A DNA stretch of 64,000 bases from assembly GCA_030015575.1 (NCBI GenBank), contig JASDDO010000001.1:512921772-512985771 (forward strand), in the 5' to 3' direction. A model generated the notes under the pieces. That model searched no databases. It had not been told where the DNA came from and saw only the letters and a list, made by a program, of their open reading frames with translations. The DNA comes from Agapanthus africanus (Eukaryota > Streptophyta > Magnoliopsida > Asparagales > Amaryllidaceae). Both the position numbers and the translations under genes were made by a program. Shown in pieces: positions 1 to 10,806 of the stretch (positions are counted from its first letter, which is position 1; every line of letters begins with the position of its first letter).

Positions 1-1206
1 CATCAATTTCATGCATACGACCCAGATATGTGGTATGCATTTATTGATGGGGGCACTTTGTTGGGGGAAAATTGCACCCCGGTTGACCAAGTCAAAACCA
101 AGATCAACCCCAAGCCAGGTGGGCCTAAGCCCAGATTAAGTGAGCCGATGTCCAAGTCGAGCCCGAACATGAAGCGGCCGGCCTCCCCTATGCAAACAAA
201 AAAATCATGTAATAAATAATTTTGATGTAATTTTTTATGCATGAATGCAAGCAAAATAGACATAAAGCCAAATTTTTGTAAAGCCCATGGTTTATGGGCA
301 AGCAAAAGAAATGAGCACATGAGGCATGGGATGGGCAAAATGCCATTTTGTAAAGCCAAAAGGGCTATATGTAAATGTGTAAACCTATATAAGGAAAACA
401 TAATGAAAATATCAAGAACAACTTTTTTCTCCCTCTAAAAAATTAAGGCCCTTGCCTTCTTCTCCTTCCTCAAGGTTCTAAACCTTTTTCTTTCTTTTGA
501 ATTAAATAAAGAGTTTTACTCTTTCTTTTCCAAAACTAAATAGTTTTTCACCACAAAACTCACAAAGGGGAGCTCAGATCTTCCATTAGATCTCAAAAAA
601 GGAAGATTTTTAAAATCTCACCCCTCTTATTCTCCAAGATCCGGCCAACAAGAAAGAGGAAGAAGGAGTTCCATCTCCGAAAATCTCACTTTGGAAAAGA
701 TCCAAGGCTTAAGAGAAGATCCCAAGCTCAAGAGAGAAGAACCTCTGAAGATTTTTAGGGAGTTCAACTCCAAGACCCAAATCCTCAAAGGAGTTTAATT
801 CCTAATCCAGATCTTTTGGAGTTTAACTCAACTCCAAATCCTCTTTTGGAGTTTAACTCCTATTTCCGGGGGTAAAACCCCCTTCCTTTCGCTAGCGTCT
901 AGCGCTCAAGCGCCCATGTGCCGGGCACGTGAGGCGCTACCCCCCGAGCGCCCAAAGCACTAGCACCCGAGCGCCCACGTGCCGGACACATAAGGCGCTA
1001 GCGCCCAAGTGCCTAGCGCTAACCCAAGCGCCCTGGTGCTAACCTAAGTGCCCCAGCGCCAGCGTGCTAGGCACATGAGGCGCTAGTGCTCACGCATCCT
1101 TTGAACGCCATTTTCCCCTCATTTCACATGTACTCCACACTAAAAATACCTCCCCCGTTAGAAAAAATTTCTAACGGGGTGCTGCCCCGCACTCTGCAAG
1201 GGGGTT
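1..1206 (+). repeat. probable LTR/leader fragment of an unidentified element
   Basis: No gene is recognised in this stretch. A good TATA motif (cctatataagg, 384-394) is followed by a pyrimidine- and AT-rich leader. Short palindromes of the ggagtttaactcc type recur from about 760 to 880, then a GC-rich block of gcgcc/ctagcgc motifs (890-1090), then a perfect 12-bp-arm hairpin (1153-1179). The layout resembles the LTR and leader of the E4/E5 elements elsewhere in the window, which also combine a TATA box, palindromes and GC-rich motifs, but I cannot align the two directly. Short ORFs here show no protein motif. Confidence 0.4.
1153..1179. repeat. perfect inverted repeat (hairpin)
   Basis: CCCCGTTAGAAA and its exact reverse complement are separated by three A's, giving 12-bp arms. 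It lies 28 bp before the LTR-like TGTTCCCC at 1207. No Helitron-type CTRR terminus follows. Confidence 0.75.
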
Positions 1207-2068
1207 TGTTCCCCTCCAAAAGACGGCGCACAAGACTGCGAAGTCCTGGCGCTGGGATTCAGGGCAGATGCTATTTGGTTTTATCCGTCCACCTCTCCGA
1301 AGATGCCAATTTGATTTATGGCACCATATATCGGAGGTTTAGACGGATGCGGCCGATTTAGCAAACTTCGTCAGATTCCCCCTCGTTCGAGGGGTTTTTG
1401 ATTATGGGGACGCTCTTCCCTGCAGGCGCAAGCCCCTGCAGTTAATTACGCTACCGCATCGTGGTAACAACTTTCTCTTTCTCCAGAATTTCACTTCGTG
1501 TCGTATGTGTTTGTTTCGTTTGTGGTTGCCCGTGGAGTGTATACGGAGACTAATTTATGTCGTCGCCCGTAGGACGTGGATTAGTCCAAATCCGTATTTA
1601 CTTAGATTTGGGTTTAGGGTTTTCGTTTAAGGATACGTTAGCCATGTTTGAGGCTAAGATCAACTTAAACGTTCGTTAAGGATACGTTAGTTCAATTTGA
1701 CACTAAGATCAACTTAACGGAAAGAGCATTTAGGGGCTTTATTGTTCCAGTTTAGGGACATAGTGGTCCATTGCATGTATGGCCGTCGGGACCCGTCACC
1801 TTTCTAACGATGTTGAAGGATTACAACGACAGATGTCAGAGGAGTTCAGAGATGTACCATTGAACCAAAGTTTATTGGGGGATCTATAGTCCGATTTGGG
1901 ACTAAAGTCTGTTTGAAGGTTTAAGGATACGTTAGCCGTATTTGAGGCTAATATCAACTTAAACGGGATCGTTTAGATCCGACAAAAGAGGATTTAGGGG
2001 GGCTCTATTGTTCCAGTTTAGGGACGTAGTGGTCCATCGCTAGTTTAGGAACGTGGTGGTCTTTGTAC
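1207..2068 (-). mobile_element. 3' LTR fragment of Tat-like element E5
   Basis: The sequence starts with TGTTCCCCTCC and runs parallel to the first ~850 bp of the E4 LTRs (49269 and 60589). Shared features are the 'gctatttggttttatccgtc' block, the PPT-like 'gcaggcgcaagcccctgcag' block, the repeated 'ggatacgttag...aagatcaactta' units and the 'tttagggacatagtggtcca' units. Similarity stops at about 2068, where it runs directly into an antisense coding region, so the rest of the LTR is deleted. By analogy with E4 (gag on the minus strand), this end is the 3' end of a minus-strand element. Confidence 0.75.
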
Positions 2069-3104
2069 TACCGCGTCTTTGTAGGAGTGCTTTTTGATCA
2101 CCTTTATCAGGTGCTGCGCTCACACTTCTCCTTCCCGTTGGAGGTTGCTTCCTTCAGTGGCGCTGGTGAGTATAATTTTCAACTGATGCCTTTCTTTTTT
2201 TCCAGTAATGGAATTATTTCTGACTCTTCCTCGTCCTGATTGCAGCGCTACAAATCGAAGGAGAAGATGAAAGATCGGTCGCGCCACCGTCCCTCCCGGC
2301 TTTGCCGCCTACTGCAGCTGGTATAGTAAATTATCCCGTCGATGACTTTCTGATATTTCTTGAACCGTCATCTGATTGTGTTTTATTTTTTTAGCTGTCG
2401 TTCTGGTTCCGGCGCCCTTCGAGTCTCGCATCGTAATGCCGGCGGGCCCCTTCTTGAGACGTCCATTTTCAAAGGGTGCCGCAATGAGCTTGGGCATGCT
2501 AAGCGGATACGTCGAAGAGCTTGACGCAGACGCTCTCCTATCTGCTGCAGATTTTGCTGCGGAGGTTAACCCGATGTTGGCGGCGCTTGTAAATTTTCAT
2601 AATGAAGGCATCGTCGAGTTTTGGGTTAATCACTGCAGGGAAATCGAGGCCCGCCTGCATCAATCGGAGTCTATGCACCCTGCCCCCGAGACCTTAGCCG
2701 CAAGCACTCAACGAGCAGTATGGATCGAGCAAAGAGTTTTTTACTTCCGCCACTTGGAACAAGAAGCGGCTTTAAAGCTGAGGGAATGCCAAGAGACCTC
2801 AAGCGAGATAGCTCGCCTGCGTGCTGAGGTTGAGGCGAATGCTGCCCAAGTGAAGGCTATCTTCGAGGGCCTTCTGGAAAGTATCTCTAATGGGCTAACA
2901 CTGAAGCAGAAGCTCGATACCGCCGAGAGTGATGCCCAAGGCCGCGAAGCATCTAAACAGGTAGTTGAGGAGCAGCTTTCATCCTTCTTGCAGCAGCGGG
3001 CTCAAGTGGAAGCAGAATTGGCGGTGGCGGCCGATCAGGAGAAGACATGGAAGGAAGTGCATGAACAATTGATATGGCTATTTAAGATGCTTCCTTCCCA
3101 GTAG
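2048..3104 (+). pseudogene. antisense coiled-coil gene of E5, 5'-truncated, three exons
   Basis: Function unknown. An open frame runs through three exons with canonical splice sites and matching phases: about 2048-2165, 2246-2320 and 2395-3104 (introns gtgag...gcag and gtata...ttag). The first exon reads through WWSLYY and FVGVLFDHLYQVLRSHF and is cut at its start by fusion to the LTR. The last exon (~235 aa) is Ala/Glu/Gln-rich and has heptad-like coiled-coil segments. The stop at 3102-3104 is followed by AATAAA (3211). The gene runs opposite to the presumed sense strand of the element and lies next to the 3' LTR, as in G1-G3 and E4. The architecture of helical N-terminal part plus coiled coil is like the Tat antisense ORFs, but the sequence is not obviously the same as theirs. 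Confidence 0.6.
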
Positions 3105-3398
3105 CTGCCCTTGTATCGATCATATACTTGTAATTAATTTTTTTTCCGAATAAGATGTATCCATTCTTTATTCTTTTATACGATTCACCTTGTACTTGAT
3201 TGAATTAATGAATAAAGATGCGCATTTTTTTTTGCAATGTCTTGTGTCATCTCTGTGCTTTCTCCTTCTTTTACTATCCGCATGTTACCTTAGTAAACAT
3301 GGTTGACAAATAATAGAGCGAGCATCCTGTCTTGGTTTCTTTAAGAGGTAATGATGGCTTAGGACGCGGGTTCAGATCTGCTACCTAAGACTTTTCAA

Positions 3399-3575
3399 CT
3401 TTATGAACCGTGAGGGTCTCACAAAGACTTTTCTCCCTACGGATCGAGAGGATCTCGTAGGTGGATTTTCTCCTTAGGAATCGTGAGGATTCCTAAGTGC
3501 GTTTCCTCTTGTGAGTCATAAGGATCTCACAAGAGAACTTTCCCTCTTACGATTCGAGAGAACTCGTAAGCGGTT
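3399..3575. repeat. hairpin array in E5 (five stem-loops)
   Basis: Five consecutive units of about 35-43 bp each contain an inverted repeat around a purine-rich loop. Examples are CTTAGGAATC/GATTCCTAAG (3473-3497) and CTCTTGTGAG/CTCACAAGAG (3506-3535). Stem sequences differ from unit to unit while staying self-complementary; one or two units are imperfect. The same array occurs in E4 at 53099-53260 and, diverged, at 55395-55930. It sits just downstream of the antisense gene. Confidence 0.75.
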
Positions 3576-3719
3576 GTTTCCCTCCTTGTCGAGATTCGAC
3601 TTTGGAGAGTGAGACCCGTGGATAATATGCAAGAGACCGTTTTAGACCGACTTGCAGGGTCCCAGTGCTTAGGAAACAAGTTTTTTTTAATCCTACCGCC
3701 TAAGGCTTTATCTTGCAAG

Positions 3720-4250
3720 TCGAGACGAATCGGGAAGTCCTTGTGAAGACACTAATTTCCTCACGAGTCGAGACGAATCGAGCAGCTCTCGTCAAGGACA
3801 CTAATTTCCTGAGTTGAAGTATTTTGCCGAGGACACTGGTTTCCTCGAGGTTGAAATGAATCGAAGTGCTCCTGCAAAGACACTGGTTTCTCTGCGGGTC
3901 GATGCGAATCAAGAAGCTCTCATCAAGGACGCTAGTTTCCTTGAGTTAAGGAGGTTGCCAAGGACACTGATTTCCCTAGGGTTGAAACGAATCGAAGTAC
4001 TCCTGCAAAGACACTGATTTCTCTGCGGGTCGACGCGAATCAAGATGTTCTCGTCAAGGACACTGGTTTCCCTGAGTCGAAGAGGTTGCCAAGGACACTG
4101 ATTTCCCTGGGGTTGAAACGAATCGGAGTATTCCTGCAAAGACACTGGTTTCTCTGCGAGTCGACGCGAATCAAGATGTTCTCGTCAAAGACACTGGTTT
4201 CCCTGAGTCGAAGAGGTTGCCAAGGACACTGATTTCCCTGGGATTAAGAA
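3720..4250. repeat. tandem repeat, ~130-bp units
   Basis: About four diverged copies of a unit built from 'ggacactg(g/a)tttccctg', 'gaggttgccaa', 'gaaacgaatcg' and 'tcgacgcgaatcaagatgttctc'. ORFs crossing it are repetitive and not genes. The copies near 4020-4240 are the most alike, which suggests recent local expansion. Confidence 0.8.
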
Positions 4251-4269
4251 TCCAATGGTATCGCTGGAT

Positions 4270-5739
4270 TAAGAAAGATTGCCCTATGTAAAACAGAGTA
4301 CCGCTGGATTAAGAATCCAATGGTGATTAAAGAATCACCAATCTACATGGGAAAATATTTTCCTAATTTTGTTTAGAAAACAAGAGAATATGTTCGGTAA
4401 GACAGAAACCCTTGGATCAAAGATCCAACAGTGGGTAAAACCCCCAAGATCAACTAGGATCTCTCCATGAAAGATTTCCTAAAACCAATCAACAAATTTC
4501 TCTCCGCTATATAAAGAACCCATGACTTCATAAAAAAAGTTGGAGGGACGGAAAAGCACAGAGAGAGATACACAGACAGATATACAGATATTCAGAAGAG
4601 AGCATAAATAAATATGAAGAAGAGAATTTAAGTCTCGGAAAAGATTTGCTTCGTCAGAACATTCTAGGTAAAGAAAAAGAGAGAAATACACAAAGATTCT
4701 CTTGACCTTTCTAAGGATTTTACCCTTCGCATAAGAACTTAGTTCTTCCTCTGGTTGAGATCTGTAGAAGCAGATCTCCTCATAAATTGAGAATTTAATT
4801 CTAATCGGGAAGATTCTGTCATGCAGATTCAAAACCTAGGGGGAAAAATTGAGTTTAAAGAATTTAATTCTTACAGAAATATATGGGAATTTAATTTCTC
4901 TGAAAATCAAGGTTTAACTCTGTAATAAGAATTTAATTCTTAAAGAGACATGAGATCCTCCAAAACCTTAACATAAGATCAAAAATCTCCAAACACTCAA
5001 TATGATCTTACGTATGAGAACAATTCTCACTTTGGGACGCCTCACATGCCTATACGTGAGCGCTTCCAAAAATTAAGTGTTTAACACTTCTATATAAAAA
5101 AAAGGGAGGAAGGAGGAATAGAATCCAGAGAGCAATTCTCACTTTGGGACGTCTCACCTGCCAACACATGAGCGCTTCTAAAGTGATGTGTTTAACACCA
5201 AGTCAAAACCTCACGTGGGAACACGTGAGTGTTAAACACACACCAATGGTTAGCATTATGAGACTCAGACTTCAGCCCCGAATTGGCTAAGTCTTCCTGA
5301 GGTCAAAATCTCTTTGATCTCCAAGTCAACCGAGCCTCTGTGCTCATGTTTTCCCAAACTAATCTCAGTCTCAAATATGACTGATGATCGCTCAACTGAT
5401 GATATCCAAAACGATATTCATCCCACATTCCCCTGATGAAATCTTAGTTTCAAAATACGACTAATGATTTCGGGGTTGACCGCCAACTTCATCTTCCCTC
5501 GGATAGGGAAATTGGTTCAAGGGTACATCTCTCCACACCTCTGATACATGTCGTTGTAATTTCTCAACTTCTTCAGAGAGGTGGCGGGTCCCGACAACCA
5601 ACTGCTCTTCGGTGCACTTCCCAAACTGACGTGCACACTCCAGATCAAATCACATCCCAAACCGGATGTATCCCATATCATCGTTGCTCATCCCGACATA
5701 TAACCAATACATGTGCGCGCATGATCTACGGACCGTAAC
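4270..5739 (+). mobile_element. left part of an E4-like LTR, plus orientation
   Basis: This is the reverse complement of parts of the E4 LTRs. The 'acccttggatcaaagatccaac' block (4407) and the 'ggttcaagggtacatctct' to 'gacgggtcccgac' block (5515-5600) match 51330 and 49860-49940 inverted. TATA (ctatataaag, 4507-4516) is in the expected place. The GC-rich U3 seen in E4 is missing, so the start abuts E5 repeats at an unclear junction near 4250-4280. It carries two copies of a 'cactttgggacg(c/t)ctcac...gagcgcttc' unit (5030, 5140). S1 interrupts it at 5740. Confidence 0.65.
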
Positions 5740-8700
5740 TGTAACACCCGGCCCCTTTTTATACGCCTACATCCGTATTTCTTTTTCCCCTATAAAATTT
5801 ATTTATAATTATTTATTTATCTTCGAAACTCCAATAAACCCTAAACTTCCAATTCTTTTTCCCCCGCTATTTTTCTCAAACCCTAATTTCAATCCCTTAT
5901 GTTCTTTTCCCATTTACATAAACATCGATTCCGGTCTAGAACTCCATTTCGTTTTTGATTATTTCCTTAGCCAAGTTAAATAGCAAAATTTTAAATATAA
6001 ACCCAAATTCTAACCCAAACCACATTGAAACCTTAAGCCCACACATTTTTCTAAAATAAATACCTCAATCAATTTCAGCCGGCCCGTTTCCTTATTCCCT
6101 TACAATTCTTATAATTAATTTACAAACAGCCCAGCCCTCTCCAAATAGCCCAGCCCCCTCCAAATATTTAATCTTTTTTTCGTAATTTTGCCGAGCCCAC
6201 AGAGCCAGCCCACCATCTGAATTCTCTAATTAAATTTTCCCTTTATTCTTCTGGCCCAGCCCACTTCGCTCCAGCCCACTTCGCTTCAGCCCGCGCCCGC
6301 TTCACCCCCGACCCGACCCGCCTTCTCCTTTCTTCCCCACAACGGCTCTCTTTCCCGCCTCCTCCGCTCACGCCCGCGTTCCTCGCCTCCACCAACGCCT
6401 GCGCTCGCGCCCGTTACACCCACGACGCGCGATCCCGTCTCCTTATCTCTCCTCTCGTACACACCCACGCACCCTTCTCTTCATCTCGTTTTCTCTCTCC
6501 CTCGTCCTCCTTCTTCCTCCCTCTCTCTCAAACCCACTAACCGCCCCCGGCACTCCGCTCCCCTCACCGGAGCTTCGACCTCCCCCTCGTCGTCAGCAAC
6601 ATCACCCCAGTCGAATCCCTCAACCTCTCCTCGACTCTAACTCCCCGCTCCCTCTCCGACTCAAACCTCCTCTTCTCCCCTCGAAGCTGCCACGACCACT
6701 GCAGCTCCCCCGCGCCACCCAAACTGAGCCCCCTCGCCACTGCAACCCGAGCGCTCTCTCTCTCGTTCTCCCCCTTAACACCCCCGACACCATCGCCTGA
6801 GCACCCAAACATTGGAACCCATCGACCCCAACTACCGATCCGCCGACGAACCCTCCTCCGACGAGCCGCAACCTCACACCACCACGACTACCGTACAGCT
6901 CCTCCATCGCTGCATCGAGCCTTGCGACCCAGCACCACCAGACACCCGAGCTCCGGCCACTTCGAGCTCCAGCATTTCTGACTTTCAGCCGAGCAGCCAC
7001 AGGACCCAACCCTTCGTCCCTGCACCTCACCTAAACTCCAACCCCGTCGCCGCTGAACTCATCGCCTGCACACACCCTCGCCAGAGCTCGTCTCTTTATC
7101 ATTCCCGAGCAAGAACCCCTTCGGAAACCTGAGCTCACCCGGAGCTGCTGCTGTCGTCGCGCCAGTTCGTCGCGCGACCGTGCTGTATTTCGCTGCCGAG
7201 CATAGCCAAGACGCCTCCAGGCAAGTCCCCACTTGCTACATGCTATTTATTATTAGTTTACAAATTATAATCTTATATATATCCCCTGTTTTGCCTTATG
7301 TTAAATATTACAACAAAACTGTTCGATGCTTGTTCTCATAGAAAATCACTATCAAATTTGGCGGAACTGGATATATTACATTGGCCCTTGTAGGGATGGA
7401 TAACGTGTGCAAATTTTGCTGGAAAATATGACAGTTAACGACTAAAACAACCACCCCAAGTTTAACCGTAAAACTGTAATTCTATTATACTTGAAAACCG
7501 TTAAATTCACCATAAATCATATACATAATAGAATGGTGCGTTCGAGGGCTCAAATCAAAGCTGACTCGATGGAATTTAACCCTATACCAGTTTCTATACA
7601 TTTCTGTATTTAAACCATGATGATAATTGGATCGGAGTGCGACTCCGGACTGCAGTCCAGGGCGACTCCAGTTGTTGCTTGCTGTTCCGTAATGGATACC
7701 ACAAGATTTTCTTAACTCGTAGGTTGCGGAACTCCACTGGTTATTATAGGTAAATCTGTTATCTAGACAACACAATTAGTTTCATTCTATTTCGTTACCG
7801 TTTGATATTTAATCTGTAATTTAATAGATCGGGACGCATAACAGTCCCAACAGAATCAGAACTGACATATGGGTATTAAATAGTGTATATCTCCTGACAT
7901 ACAGACGCGATTGAAGATCCGTCTGTTACGTTGAAAACCTTACTAAAAACCCTAGATTTCATCCAACTGTAGCGTCGCTAAAATCTGATCCCAACTGGGA
8001 TTAAAATGCGTTGCGAAACGGAATTCTGATTCTGAAATCGGATTTCCAGCCGCGAGCGCTTAAAATGAAATGGTTATAATTAATGATCCTGGGACCCGAT
8101 TGGCTTGAAACTAAATTTTATGGATGGACAAATGAACATACTAATTACTACATGTTCATCGTTTCGCTAAACTATACACGTATTTTTCATGATAAATCGT
8201 GCAAGTGATAAATTACTGTTTCATAACATCCTAATCATGCTTATATATTGTCCATGCATCATATCATACTCATATCATTGTAGTGATAACCTAGTGATAT
8301 CGTGCATTTACCCAGTGTTAGATTTTAGTGATGATTATGGCAAGTACGTCAGTGTTCGTGTATCCGTGATTAAGTGAAAGTGATACGCACTTGTACACAA
8401 TCAGTGACCATATTATGTTATTGCATTGTCGACGTCTGTGGGATGCGTGTACGTGTGACTATAAGTGGTATGGGACACTTATGGAAGCACTTGCATGGGT
8501 GTCACAGATAAGGCATCCGACACTGCCATTTATCTTAGGTATTAGTCGGGACGTGCTTGATGGAGGTCCTGCCTCCAGTTCTCGCGCAGACATGTCACGG
8601 ATCGATTAGTATTTAGGGTTATGGTTAGCGTTTGATGTAGACCACGGGGTGTGGGGTAGTTTAAGTATGAGTTCAACAGAATCTCGGGAGTCCCATGCCG

Positions 8701-9393
8701 GCTTATATATTTAGGGAGATATATGGAGATTTACAGTGTATGTGATATACACCGTGATATACATGTTACATGTTGGGCCCGTGGTCCCTTGCCCTTGGGT
8801 TCTACCCTTGGGTGGAGGACACTCGCGAGTGGTTGACTCTCAAGCTTGGACTGACGATAGGCTTAGTGACCTGTACAGTGAGACTTAGAGACTGATAGGG
8901 ATACTGGCATTTATATACCATATATACTGTGTTGACATGCGTGACATATCGTTCTACTGCTTTACTGTTCCGCTGCTTTGATTACTGCACATTCATATCC
9001 ATGCTGTCATTGATTTACTGTTTCACATATCTATTACCACTATTAGAACTGTCACTTGATTTTATATATATTATATTGCTATTGTGTCGCTCTGACGACC
9101 TGAGTATGCATGCTCAGTGTGAGGAGGAGATTTAGCCTAGACCAGAACTAGACGTGCATCACAGACTTCTTGACTTGCCATTCCGAGTTACATTCGTTTG
9201 TTCCGCTTCAGGTCAGTCTTTACATTGTTTCTTCCAGTTACTGCATTTTCTCATTACCTGTGCATCACTTACTGTTTACCATGAAAAACTAGAAGCCGAA
9301 GTGTGACTACGGCAGGACATTTCCTTGACTGTAGAAGCATGGCTGGCCTTGTCTACCCCTCGTATTCCGTATTTTGGGAAGCGGGGCGTGACA
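5740..9393 (+). mobile_element. solo LTR S1, 3,654 bp, TSD gtaac
   Basis: The element starts TGTAACACCC and ends GGGGCGTGACA, an imperfect terminal inverted repeat. A perfect 5-bp duplication gtaac lies outside each end (5735-5739 and 9394-9398). Inside are a pyrimidine- and GC-rich stretch (about 6240-7140), AT-rich spacer, and no gag or pol; the proline/serine-rich ORFs at 6620-7130 are compositional. S2 (28858-32591) is related: same ends and a shared AGCATGG(C/T)TGGC block near the 3' end. Many plant chromovirus (Tekay/Del-like) LTRs have TGTAACACCC-type ends and are kilobases long, so a solo LTR is the likeliest reading; a non-autonomous element is the alternative. Confidence 0.7.
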
Positions 9394-10157
9394 GTAACGT
9401 TCTCAAACTATTACGCACCGAAACGTCCTTAACCTAAACCCTCATCTCAAAAATGGTGATTTACGGACCGAAACGTCCTAAAACTAACTACTGACCGAAA
9501 CGTCCTTAAACTAAACCCTCACCTCAAAAATGGTGATCTACGGACCGAAACGTCCTAAAACTAACTACGGACCGAAACGTCCTTAAACTAATAACGGACC
9601 ATAACGTCCTTAAACTAAAACAATAGAGCTCAAATGCTCTTATGTTGGATCTGAATAATTCTAAAACCCTGTTAAGTAGATCTTAGTCTCAAATTGAACT
9701 AACGTATTCTTAACAAAAATTTAAGTTGATCTTAATCTCAAACGTGATTAATGATCCTTAAATCAACAAAAATTTAGACCAATCCACGCCCTACGGGCAA
9801 CAACATAAATTAGTCTCCGTATACAATCCACGGGCAACCAGAAATAAAACAAATACACACGACACGAAGTGAACTTCTGGAACAGGAGAAAGTGGTTACC
9901 GTGATACGGTAACGTAATTGACTGCAGGGGCTTGTGCCTGCAGGGAAGTGCTTCCCCACAATCAAAAACCCCTCGCAAATAAAGGGGGATCTGACGAAAT
10001 CTGCTACAACGGCCGCATCCATCCAAACCTCCGATACACGGTGCCATAAATCAACTTGGCTTCTTCGGAGAGGTGGACGGATAAATCCAAATAGTATCTG
10101 CCCCAAATTCATGCAAGTCGGCCTACTCGGTTTCATCTCCGTTTTCGGCGGTAAACA
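9394..10157 (+). mobile_element. right part of the E4-like LTR split by S1
   Basis: It continues the plus-oriented LTR after S1. The 'ggaccgaaacgtccttaaac' units (9415-9620), the 'aagttgatcttaatctcaaac' units (9720) and the region 9775-10120 are the reverse complement of the first ~600 bp of the E4 LTR. It ends ...CGGCGGTAAACA at 10157, matching the inverted TGTTCCCC end in position. Downstream is not a PBS, so this is a solo or truncated LTR. Outer TSDs cannot be identified. Confidence 0.7.
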
Positions 10158-10806
10158 TTGATCACATTTGTCGTCTTTCGACATCCATTAATATGGAATT
10201 CACTTGATAGATATGTTATATGCCTTCAAATCTCATTCATTTTTAAACATAATCTAGCTGATATATAGATCACGATGACCAATTGGATCAATGAAGAACG
10301 CGACGGTTTGGTGTTTGTAGAGTTGGGCTCCTTTAGGCCTAACCTTAGTTGATTAGCTTTTATATGTGAAACACACACACATGTAACTTTTATGATGCTT
10401 TAACGGCCATCCATTTTGCGACGTGATATACATACCTTAAAAGTGTCTAAATCAACTAAATTTTTGTACATATATATTGATTGACATGTAGAACAAGATG
10501 TATGGAACCGATCGTCATTTTGATTTATGAATGATAGTCGGAATTTTCCATCTCACCATGAGATCCCATCTCACCATCTCATCATACCGCTACTCTCTAT
10601 AAATATTTACGTTCAGGTGTGTATTCAAATGCCCCCAATTCAATCATGGGTGTTTACACACATGCCCATGTATCTATATGTATGTGCATGTAAGCTTGTA
10701 TTTTCTCTTAACTATAAATTTTCTCAAGTTAAATTAGACTAACCAATTATACGGAAATGCATGCGTGGATCAACAAGAGTCTAAGGTATCGGTTTAACAT
10801 ACTTAC
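10158..10806. other. AT-rich non-coding, probable intron of the neprosin-like gene
   Basis: It lies 3' of the last recognisable neprosin-like exon and begins with that exon's GTAAGT donor on the minus strand. I found no further exon before the LTR end at 10157. No other features are seen. Confidence 0.4.

Noticed and set aside
9-401. 130-codon minus-strand ORF at the window edge
   Set aside because: Hydrophobic N-terminal stretch but no family motif; overlaps a TATA-bearing LTR-like leader.
1153-1179. Helitron 3' terminus
   Set aside because: The hairpin is right, but no CTRR end or 5' TC partner could be found nearby.
6286-7132. Overlapping ORFs on both strands
   Set aside because: GC/CT-rich region of S1; no motif, and frames on both strands are open for compositional reasons.
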